DNA from: Lepidostoma basale
Lineage: Eukaryota > Arthropoda > Insecta > Trichoptera > Lepidostomatidae
Length of the DNA stretch: 64,000 nt
NCBI GenBank assembly: GCA_022606425.2
Contig: JAHDVF020000993.1
Coordinates: 372,001-436,000 of the forward strand
Reading direction: 5' to 3'
Of this stretch, positions 55,486 to 64,000 are shown in pieces (the stretch's first letter is position 1; the number at the start of each line of letters is the position of its first letter). Position numbers and translations under genes: made by a program. The notes beneath the pieces are model-generated. The model made no database searches. It worked only from the letters and a program-made list of their open reading frames with translations, and had not been told where the DNA came from.

Positions 55486-55881
55486 AAGGATTAATTGTAT
55501 CTTAATAGAGCCGAAGATGCTAATTGTTTTCTGGGAACAGAATATGGTGGCGGAGGCGCTTACAGGACTCATTGGTTGGGTTGAGCGATCGCTTTATGTT
55601 TTCACAACATTCCCCATTCCGCCATTCTTATGACCACCACGTTTGACAATTTTTTGGAACTTGTATATATGCTAGAATCCCACGCTTATCTTTACATTTT
55701 TAAGATCACTCTACACTAGCGTCATCTATTAAGATTGGGAAGCATTAAACAGAAAATCTTTATTAATGCACTGTGAAAGGCTTTGCAATTATCATACACT
55801 GCTAGATTACCCTTGGCCACCATATTCTGTTTCCAGAAAACAATTTACATCTTCGTCTCTATTGAGATACAATTAATCCTT
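55486..55881. mobile_element. TIR-5, most complete copy (396 bp)
   Basis: Both ends are present: aaggattaattgtatcttaa on the left and gagatacaattaatcctt on the right. Left inner block gcgatcgctttatgtt. The interior includes ctacactagcgtcatctatt. No ORF. Confidence 0.8.
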
Positions 55882-55964
55882 AAAAAATAATAATTTATCC
55901 GCAATGGGTAAAATCCAGTATTTGTCTACAAGAATTTGTGTACATTCAAAATGTTGTAAAAAAC

Positions 55965-56165
55965 TTTATTTATGTATCACAATTGTATTTTTTTTACGCG
56001 ACACCTGTTTCGTCAACCTATGTTGACATTATTAGGTGTTACATAGGTTGACAAAACAGCTATCGCGTAAAATAAAAATATAATTATGATACAAAAAACA
56101 AGGTTTTTTAATTTAACAGCTTATAATGTTAAAGTATCATAGTGTTTCGGCCAAAACAATGGAAT
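55965..56165. mobile_element. MITE-2
   Basis: tttacgcgacacctgtttcg and aaacagctatcgcgtaaaat around a central tgttgacattattaggtgtt. The trailing motif agtatcatagtgtttcggcc is present. Confidence 0.75.
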
Positions 56166-56359
56166 TAAGAATACTTATAAATATATTAATATTAACGACC
56201 GGTTGATGTAGATGTCGGGAAGACCCGATATGGCACACAAAGAGTAATAATAATAAGGTTTTATGAAAAAGAATTGAAACATGGGATAGTATTACGTTAT
56301 ATATTAATTCCTTTTCAAACAAACATGTTAGACTCCATATTAAATATTTTCAGTTTTAA

Positions 56360-56420
56360 TTTAGCTGTCTGTTTTCAAGGAGATTTATTATATTTTATGT
56401 GTGCGTATATTGATATGCAT
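56360..56420 (+). repeat. MITE-1 fragment
   Basis: ctgtctgttttcaaggagat and ttattatattttatgtg. Confidence 0.4.
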
Positions 56421-56646
56421 GGAAGGCTTATCATTCCATACATAAGGTTATTTTTCTTCGTGTGATTCACATGCTAGTTCAATATTTCATATGGATGGCT
56501 TTAAAAAGAAAAGGTTTCGTCTCTCTTATTTCTCTTTCCATTTTGATGGAGGAATCGGGCGACGTTTCTAGAAGTGCTCAATGTTATAGTTTTATGATAA
56601 TAATACCAATTTAATATTTTAAACCTTGTAGAATTGCTGTAACTTA

Positions 56647-56770
56647 TCATTGAGGGCACAATAGAGGGTCGACGAAGTATGTTCTGGTTCCACAACTTAA
56701 GGGACTGGACTCGCGTAATAATCGATGTTAGTGGGATCTGACATGACACCAAAAGAAGAAGAAACCTTCT
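56647..56770 (+). pseudogene. LINE C-terminal relic with (GAA)n tail
   Basis: The frame reads EGRRSMFWFHNLRDWTRVII, then a stop and aaagaagaagaaacc. Same type as 8480 and 18515. Confidence 0.6.
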
Positions 56771-56817
56771 AGGAAGTGGAGGTTTTTCAACAATATTAAA
56801 ATTTGGATATTGAAATC

Positions 56818-57105
56818 AAACATGAAGAAAGTTTTATGAACAAAATTATGAGAGGATCACTGCGATGGTTTGGTCATATGGAACGCATGGATGAAGAAAT
56901 AATGTTTAAGAAAGTATACGTTAACAATATGAATGGAGTACGGTGACCAATTGAATCAAATTTTACAGGTCGGCCATGTTAAAAGTCGGAAAAATTGGTG
57001 TGCGGGAATGAGTCTCCGGGGAAGCTAGATAGGTGTGTCAGGATATAGTAGTGTGATGATCGATTTTCTCTGCCTACTCTTTCGAAGAAATGGCGTGGCG
57101 GTTTG
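56818..57105 (+). pseudogene. LINE-A 3' end
   Basis: FMNKIMRGSLRWFGHMERMD, EEIMFKKVYVNNMNGVR, then a deletion and frameshifts to a decayed end (cgaagaaatggcgtggcggt). Confidence 0.7.
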
Positions 57106-57109
57106 TTTT

Positions 57110-58084
57110 TGGTATTGTTGAAATCAAACATTTCAAGAAGAAGCAAATGCGGAGAAGTGTTATATTTCCTTCATTTTTCGTCTTGCTTCACGCCGCATGA
57201 TATGATATTCAAGAGATTCCACATTTCCGCTAACATCCATGTTATCCGGAATGCTTGCTGTACGTTTTACGAGTAGAGAGTAATAATACAAATATGTTTA
57301 CCGTGATAAAGCGAAATTTCACTCTTATTTCGTCTTTATTCACCTTACAGCGGTAGTAACTTGTTCCTATGACGTCATTTGTGTTATGGTCCATAAAATT
57401 GGCAGAACAGCACGCCCGGAGGCTGCGGCTTTTAATATTGTGGACGCGGTTACGCGTCTTACCACGTCTCGTCGTTTTTACGCTGCCGTTACTGGTTGCT
57501 GCCTATATTATTTTCAGACTAATACCTTAGTTTTTGATGGGTCCTCTTTCGGCCATCAAATTTACCTGTATTTTTTTCGTGGGTATAATATTTTCAGGAA
57601 TACATAGATATTTATTAGTTGGGTTCAGTACTTTCAGCGTCATGTCTGGTAGTAATATTTTTTTAAATATAAAATGCCGGGAAAAATTTGAATACATGTT
57701 TCTTTTACCATTATTTCATCGTCGTAACTTTTTGTTGTGAAATTATTCAATAAATAAATTAAAAACACTTTGTATTGATACAAAAAATATATTATATACA
57801 CACTAAAAAATATATCAATTATCAATTAGTTTTTAAAATACTTTTGTGCTTTAAAATAAAAATTAATGCGATTCTTCAAATTCTTGCAATAAAAACTAAA
57901 AATTCGTGGGCAAAACTGTGCCATAAAATATGCCAAGCAAATTTCTTTAAGCACTTTTGGATCATTACTATACGAATAGGGGGAGTTGAGAGTATTTAAA
58001 AAATGTACCGCCACCGAATAAGATCTCGTTATCATAAATGTATTGCTTAATTAAACGGGATTTCAGAAATTATAAACAAAATAA
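57110..58084. other. Spacer with an open block after an acceptor-like site
   Basis: A strong plus-strand acceptor (gtctttattcaccttacag, ending at 57350) precedes a frame open for 85 codons to a stop at 57605 (VVTCSYDVICVMVHKIGRTA at the start). The first 150 bp are GC-richer. No domain recognised. It could be a terminal exon or chance. Confidence 0.25.
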
Positions 58085-58497
58085 AAATTACTCTATATAA
58101 TCCACATACTAACGCCATCTATGGAGATTAATTTTAGCATTTAGCAGAACATCTTTATTATTTCTGATAAATGCTACAATTATTCTCCATAGATGGCGTT
58201 AGTATGTGGATTATATAGATTAATCATAAAAATATTAACATATGTAATCAAAAATCTTCATAGATGGCACATTGAAACTGACATGTGAAATTAGGCATAG
58301 ATTTGTAACATATATGCAACTTCCAAAGATTTGTCTCACATGGTCATAAAGAAAAAGGTGGAATGGGGAATGTTGTAATTACATGGTATGTGCGCTTGGC
58401 CCAGCCAATGACAGGTCATAGGTCCTGTAAACGCCTTGATCAACCATGTTCGGTTTCCAATTTGCATCTTCGTCTCTATTGAGATGTAATTAAATCA
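58085..58497. mobile_element. TIR-5 with an internal hairpin
   Basis: The right end (catcttcgtctctattgaga) and inner block (ggaatggggaatgttgtaat) match TIR-5. At 58094-58217 lies a nested inverted repeat, tccacatactaacgccatct versus agatggcgttagtatgtgga, which is nearly perfect. Confidence 0.75.
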
Positions 58498-58499
58498 TG

Positions 58500-59157
58500 A
58501 ATTAATAACCCATGGTGGGTGAAATCCAGTATTCGTATACAAGTATAAGTATACATTCGCAAAAAAAAAATGCTTGGATTTTTCTTAACGAGCTGTGAAT
58601 TTGATTATGAGCATGCTCCGCACCTTTAGTGTTGGTTGAATGAACTATTTATAAGATTTCAATATTAAAGGCTTTTTTATTTTGAATTATTTTAATTAGT
58701 GCTGTATGACGTGTAATTAAAATAATAATTTGAATTTAGAATTCACGAATGTATTCTTACCTGGGAGCAGTCGTAAACTCCGGGTGAAAGCGCGTGTGTG
58801 TTCTTACACAATATAATTGTAACGTTCATTGCGTAGTACACGGTAAATGGCTGAAAAAGCGGGCCTGCCTATCTGCGTAATTAGGCAATTTAAAAAAGGA
58901 ACCGTAGGAAATCCGGTCGAAAATTTCCGGCTTGACGGTTGAAAAAAGGACGCATAAATCGTGGCCACCGCGCGGGCCTAAAAACGCGTCATTTTCCCGA
59001 AACTCGCATTTCGGTTACAGCGGGGATACAGCACGCACCCTTGTCCGATATTCTAATGACTACCGTGTTTTATTTATGTGATTAAATCTTTTTTAATCAA
59101 GAGGATTCCTGTTACTATTCCATGTGTATCAGATATTTTCAAATTAACGATGTTTCT
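58500..59157. other. Single-copy spacer with GC-rich island
   Basis: 58750-59050 is clearly GC-richer than its surroundings, matches no repeat, and contains the candidate exon below. Confidence 0.5.
58761..58850 (-). CDS. Candidate host exon (90 nt), minus strand
   Basis: On the minus strand, an acceptor (gcccgctttttcag) and donor CCCAG|GTAAGA enclose exactly 90 nt. A CTAAT branch-point-like motif lies about 35 nt upstream of the acceptor. One frame only is open, giving PFTVYYAMNVTIILCKNTHA, then LSPGVYDCSQ. The spacing of hydrophobic residues before GVYDC loosely fits the E-F strands of an Ig fold (GxYxC), and YDCSQ also recalls chitin-binding repeats; neither is firm. If spliced to 43000-43070 the frame continues. 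No other exon of the gene was found. Confidence 0.4.
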
Positions 59158-59169
59158 TATTAGAATTAA

Positions 59170-59885
59170 AAAAAAAACTAACTAACTAACCATCACGCCG
59201 TCTCCCCGAAAGGGTAGGCAGAAAGAATGGACTATCACATTTTAACCGATGCGGCACTCCATCCTTCTCATTTCGCCACGCGAGAGACGCGGTGTGATAG
59301 GTTGCGAACCTCATCGCCACCAATAGGCATCTCCCGCGCACACTTTGATCGTCCAACGTCTACAAAATAAATCTAAAACAAATCATATTAAATACAATGA
59401 TATAAAATAAAATAACAAATAAAAATAATTTAGCACATAATGTTCTTTTAGATGGACCACTTGTCGTCAGCTGGACGATCCGGACATTTGTGTATATTGA
59501 ATTTTTTATTCCACCTTATCCACTGTTTTTTTTTTAAATTAACTGTTACTAGGCACTTTAAACAATTTAACACCAGCAAAACTTTAAAATAGTATTGAAG
59601 AATTTATTCAAATTGTCATTGGAACAAATAAAAAGTGTATTTTTACACCTGTCAAAATTATTTTTATAAACGAAAAAACTTATATAATTCTAACATCAAA
59701 ACAGTGAAAACGTATTTTGTGTCACAAAACTAATCTATCACAAATATCAAACTATCACAAAGTGCGGCAACAATCAAATTGACCAAAACAATTCACTTAT
59801 ACACGAAATATTTTCAAATTTACGGGAGCACTATTTGAACTAAACCAAATTTCCAAAAACAGAATAATTATCCTATTATTATTAT
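59170..59885 (-). mobile_element. Composite LINE-A-tailed element, uninterrupted 716-bp copy
   Basis: Perfect 11-bp repeats attagaattaa lie at 59159-59169 and 59886-59896. On the minus strand it runs from an AT-rich 5' end through cgtgtataagtgaattgttt, tgccgcactttgtgatagtt, acgttggacgatcaaagtgt and gaggttcgcaacctatcaca. It ends in the LINE-A terminus (ttcggggagacggcgtgatg) and GTTA tail. No ORF. It serves as the reference for the copies at 23.7, 25.4, 44.1 and 53.4 kb. Confidence 0.9.
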
Positions 59886-59899
59886 ATTAGAATTAAGAA

Positions 59900-60409
59900 T
59901 AATATAATAAATCTATAAGGGACAAAATATCTTTTCAAGAGCGCGAAACCCCAAAAAAGCGAGGGACTACAGAGAGAAACACTTTTACCAAATATTTTTT
60001 TAGAGTGCTAAATCCCAAAAACGCGTTATTGTAAATAAATTATTTAAGATGAGGAACTTAAATAAAAAAAAATCATAATTGTAGTTTTGTTGGAGATTTT
60101 GAAAAAAATTGTGACTTCTGCCAAGAAATTGTTAATATACTCGTATGCTATCGTCGCAAAAAGCTTAATTGAGTTTTTTTTTAAATAACATGTCATTAAT
60201 TCAACTTCCATTTGTAGGTCCTATTAAATTTGTGGACAAATTTGAAAACTTTTGCTTGTGAAGAAAGAAAAATGATATAACCAACTTCTTCATAAGATCT
60301 CTATACAATTATGATGAATGTTCACTATTTCCAAAGTTGCAGAAATAAAATAATCCTAAATGTATATATGAATTTTGATTAATTTGAGTATTTATCGGAG
60401 TACCTCAAG
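59900..60409. other. AT-rich spacer
   Basis: No gene seen. It ends in tttatata, a possible target site. Confidence 0.4.
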
Positions 60410-60420
60410 TTTATATAAGG

Positions 60421-61160
60421 CTGACTTTTCGTGCACATATCGAGAGGATTTGTGGCGTTGCACTGAGGATGTTGGGGTTCATTGTCCGGACCGGAAGGGT
60501 TTTCAGGGATCCCAATGTGCTCAGAGTCCTATACAACGCATTGGTTCGGAGCAGGCTCGAAAGTGGTTCTGTGATATGGAGTCCTCACGAAGCGAGATAT
60601 TCCGTTATGCTGGAGAGGGTTCAGAAAAAATTTCTGAGGTATCTCTACTTGAGGGAGTATGGTAGTTATCCGTGGCTCTATCCCACGGCATTTCCTCTGG
60701 GAATGCTCGGAATCAATTCTTTACAGCTTCGAAGAGATGGACATCTAATAACCCATTTCTTCAGATTAATTAGGGGATACTTTGAGAACTCGGCCGTACT
60801 GGAGGATGTTGGTCTTTTTGTCCCCGATAGATATCTCCGACAGCGACAGCACAGATTGTTTTACCTACCGGCCGCCAGAACCAATCTGCCTCTGGTGACA
60901 CCGGTGGGAAGAGCAATTGGTCTGCTGAACGCGGTCTCCTCGGAGATCGACGTCTTTCATGTTAGTGAAAGTACGTTCAGGGGGCAAATACTATTGACTT
61001 TGGAAAGTATCTTGTCTTCCTAATGTCGAACCACTACTTATACGTTCCTGGTACTTTGTTGTATTTTTATAATATTTTACCCGTACTTAATAGATGCCTT
61101 AAACATTTTCCTGTTTGTAATGTCTATTGAGTTAATAAACTGATTTGATTTGATTTTATA
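60421..61160 (+). pseudogene. Jockey-like LINE 3' end with open C-terminal frame
   Basis: Open from 60421 to the stop at 61021-61023, about 200 codons of the region after the polymerase domain: LTFRAHIERICGVALRMLGF, NALVRSRLESGSVIWSPHEA, LERVQKKFLRYLYLREYGSY, then LHFLP-like sequence and a final FRGQILLTLESILSS. The pattern YNALVRSxLExxSxxWSP is standard for Jockey/I-type insect LINEs. A 3' UTR of 110 bp and a (TGATT)n tail (61140-61155) end it. 5'-truncated. tttatata at 60410-60417 and 61155-61162 may be the target repeat. Confidence 0.85.
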
Positions 61161-61163
61161 TAT

Positions 61164-61315
61164 CTTCTTCTTCTTCTTCGTCAGCCCTTATCGGTCCACT
61201 GCTGGACATAGGCCTCCTCCCTTCCCTATCACTCGTCTCTATCTCCTGCCAACCGTAGCCACATTTCCCCCCCCACGGCAGCAATGTCGTCGGCCCACCT
61301 TTTTTGCGTTACAAG
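61164..61315 (-). pseudogene. RTE-like LINE 3' end, (AAG)n tail
   Basis: The minus frame reads QKRWADDIAAVGGEMWLRLA, stops, then EEAYVQQWTDKG and a (GAA)n tail (plus view cttcttcttc at 61164). tttatatat at 61155-61163 and 61316-61324 is a likely 9-bp target repeat. It landed at the end of the Jockey-like copy. Confidence 0.8.
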
Positions 61316-61324
61316 TTTATATAT

Positions 61325-61915
61325 AATACAATAAAATAAATAAAGCGTTTTTTTTATTTTTTTTATTTAATTTATTTTTTTTAAATTTGATCCCCCCTAT
61401 CAGACGACAGCAGAATATATATTTTTTCTTTCTAGAATAAATGCAAATATCTTATTAGCATACCCATTTCACGAACACACATAATAAGAGTTTATTTTGG
61501 AGAGAAAATTTTCATTTTCAAGTTTTCGCTATTTAATAAAAAGCTTGGGTTTTTTTCCGCCCAAAAAATAAAGATCCCAACACTCAGAAAAAACAGACTT
61601 CAGGATATCTAGTACGGATTTAATTTACTGTCCGAGATTTATGGCATTAACTCATTGGAGCCCAGCAGCGCAAAAAAATCATTCACTCAATATTTTAGAC
61701 ACAGTGATCAAATATAATAAGTGCGTCATTTAACTATATTTTAAAAAATTTATACATTTCATTAGTGCGTATATTTTTGGTTGGTTATAATAATAATAAT
61801 CAAATTTATGTGACCATTGTTAATATTGAGAGATAATTAAGTAAAATGTTTTTCTAACCAACTCGTTTTAAAAACTTTCGTACGAAGCACTTAACTTGTG
61901 GTGTGACATTATTAA
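61325..61915. other. AT-rich spacer
   Basis: Nothing recognised. Confidence 0.4.
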
Positions 61916-61917
61916 AT

Positions 61918-62575
61918 ATAATAATAATACACATGTAATATTTGTAATTAAACCACTTTATTTGTTATTAACGCCAACCGGTTTCGCTCCCGTCGGAGCT
62001 TCGTCAGGTCATCATATCGCATGGTTACAATGTAACAAATAGAGTACATTAAATGTAATGGTAAAGGAATATCTCAGATGTCTTATTTAAATGATTCAAT
62101 TTTAAAGATTCTGGCCTAAAATTGCTTCATAAAAATTCCACGGGTCTAAAATTGAAAACTTTGAAGCACTAGATATTTAAAAATCCATTAATAATAATTT
62201 ACTCTTAATTTGTAATCAAACTAATCTTTCCCATAGCCATGTTCCCCATTGTATATAATTTTAAATATTCCCACAAAATCAAAGAAAATTAACTCTCCTG
62301 TCCGCCACTAGAATATTAATTTGAAATTCTCTATAATTATTCCCTAATGATCATGACTCACCGTTCTAACATCCTATTCATCCTCGTGCACACTTTCTCC
62401 TACCCCTCTTTCTCCCCTTAATTATATATTTCTTTTTGCATGTGCTGTTCTCTGTTTTTATGTTAAGTTTATTACTCTAACCCTGACGAAGCTCCGGCGG
62501 GAGCGAACCCGGTAGGCGTTTAGCAAATAAAGTGGTTTAGAAACAAATATTACAAGTGTATTATTATTATTGGTA
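61918..62575. mobile_element. TIR-9 element, about 660 bp
   Basis: Left arm: ataataatacacatgtaata, taaaccactttatttg and cgtcggagcttcgtcagg. Right arm: cctgacgaagctccggcggg, caaataaagtggttta and acaagtgtattattattatt. The interior is AT-rich without an ORF. One arm alone occurs at 36085-36200. Confidence 0.8.
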
Positions 62576-63062
62576 ACAAAAGTTAGAAGAATCACAATTG
62601 GTAACAAAACATTCTTCTCTCTACTACCAGCGCTCAAATCAAGAAACGTACACTGGAAAACCAAAATCACCCTGTATAAAACAATCATCCGAACAGTAGT
62701 GACCTATGGATGTGAGGCGTGGACAATGACAGCGAAATCCGCAGAGCGACTGGATACTTTTGAGAGAAGGGTGCTCTCCACACAGGTCAGACTGAATAGA
62801 CTGAGATGGGCCGGTCACGTGCAGAGGATGCCGTCGTCGCGAACCCCAAAAAGATTGCTGGAGTGGCACCCAGGTGGTAGAAGACCAATTGGACGACCAA
62901 GGCTGCGATGGGAGGATGAAGTTGGGAGAGATGGAGCAAGATTGTTAAGAGTGTCAGATTGGAGGGTCGAAGCAGAGGACAGGAGGAGTTGGAGGCGAAG
63001 AATACTGGAGGCTAAGGCTCGATATGGGCTATAGGGCCATCGAAGAAGAAGAAAGAAAGAAG
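62576..63062 (+). pseudogene. RTE-like LINE 3' end (RLDTFERRVL type)
   Basis: The frame is open at 62570-63034: SLLPALKSRNVHWKTKITLY, TYGCEAWTMTAKSAERLDTF, then an internal deletion after ERRVLS, RLRWAGHVQRMPSSRTPKRL, GRRPIGRPRLRWEDEVGRD and a final stop. The tail is gaagaagaagaaagaaagaa. The deletion removes roughly 40 residues between FERRVL and RLRWAGH compared with the usual arrangement, but keeps the frame. 5' end lost at TIR-9. Confidence 0.85.
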
Positions 63063-63064
63063 TA

Positions 63065-63838
63065 TTATTATTATATTTAACTAATTTTAGTTCAAAATTA
63101 TTTTGTAATTGATTAAGACTTAAAAATTAGATATTATTAAGGCTAATAAGAAAAGGAGTATTATAGATTATTTTGTCATTCGGTTTCAATGTGTTATTAC
63201 CACAAAAATAATACGCGCGGTAGAGTAAACATAACTTAAACTCACCGTATCTCTTTGAAGATAAAAATAAAATTCGCATTATGTGTATAAAGCTGGACGG
63301 CTTAAGTCAATTCTATTCTAGCGCGCCGCATGTCTGTCTTTTGTGCGAAAAAGCTCTAATTGTAAGAACTTTGTATTTTTAGGATTGAAATAATATTGCC
63401 CCACACCCGGCAATCATTTGCCCCAAAACAAAACAAAGCACATCAAAAGAGTAAATTGTTTTATTTTTGTTTTTTCGCGTTCCGTACATTCTTCCGCACT
63501 TCAGTTAGTTAACTATAGGACGTCTCGTCTTTTCTAATTATATATAAAATATAACTCTGACTCAAAAAAATAATCAGTTCGAATGGTGGTATTTTGTTAT
63601 AGGTAATATATAAAATATTTATAATTTTAATAAAAAAAAATTAATTGGTTTATGTTTAAAACTATAAAACTTGAGAAATCACATGGGTAAACTATCGGAT
63701 TCGCGTCTATTTCAGTTTTTTTTTTCTAAAATATTATTCATGCAATTTGAAACTGCACTTAGCGTCATATTTCATCATGTTTTATAGCAGTGCATTGGAT
63801 AAATACAATGTTTAATGTTTATGTACCATTTGAATATG
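63065..63838. other. AT-rich spacer
   Basis: No gene seen. 63290-63400 is less AT-rich. Confidence 0.4.
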
Positions 63839-63841
63839 TAG

Positions 63842-64000
63842 CATAAGAATACGTAGCATGTCCACAGTGGATGGCCTAACAGACAGTGTCGTTGAAAGAA
63901 GGGTTGGTACGGTAATAAAATTAATCTATCATTGAAGGTTGATATTGTAAACAAGAGAGTATCAACAAAAGAAAAATGGACGTTCACAATGGCGTTCACT
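63842..64000 (+). pseudogene. LINE-A copy, runs off the window
   Basis: Begins near the same point as the 42.16-kb copy (STVDGLTDSVVERRVGTV, then frameshift) and continues through gaaaaatggacgttcacaat to the end. Its 3' part lies outside. Confidence 0.65.

Overview
The window looks like AT-rich intergenic or intronic DNA from an animal, most likely an insect. I infer this from the mix of RTE-, Jockey- and CR1/L2-like LINE ends, a pogo/Tigger-like element, a mariner relict, a tRNA-headed SINE family and many hairpin MITEs. I cannot name the order or species. There are no rRNA or free-standing tRNA genes, no CRISPR arrays and no bacterial operons.

The only intact long reading frame is a full-length RTE-type endonuclease/reverse-transcriptase LINE at about 25866-29049. 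It ends in a (GAT)n tail and is bracketed by 13-bp direct repeats, so it is a young and possibly active copy. Its 5'-truncated relatives lie at 39.4 kb and 50.9 kb. A second LINE family ('LINE-A', protein motif YGSEAWNWQKK) has left about 20 3'-end fragments on both strands, several nested in one another, with two kinds of tail, (GTT)n and (GTTA)n. A non-autonomous element of about 716 bp carries the last bases and the (GTTA)n tail of LINE-A. Two of its copies have perfect target-site duplications, and one has been invaded by yet another LINE. Four more LINE groups are present as degenerate C-terminal ends.

DNA transposons are a pogo/Tigger-like element (8729-11026) with a broken transposase, a probable 5' UTR intron and an array of ATTGGCAC sub-terminal motifs, and an internally deleted mariner-type element (49311-50033). 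At least ten hairpin or long-TIR non-autonomous families make up much of the rest. The most abundant, with termini like ACGAATGAAAACGTC, is often found as close pairs. A 358-bp (TA)n tract lies at 22671-23028.

Host coding signal is sparse. The best candidates are two short minus-strand exons in GC-richer single-copy islands: 58761-58850 (90 nt, open, with canonical splice sites) and 43000-43070 (71 nt, phase-compatible). On the plus strand, 50257-50313 has juxtaposed AG|GTAAGT after a pyrimidine tract, the arrangement of a recursive splice site or RS-exon. Together these suggest the window lies inside one or more genes with very long introns, but all host exon calls are inference from sequence signals alone.
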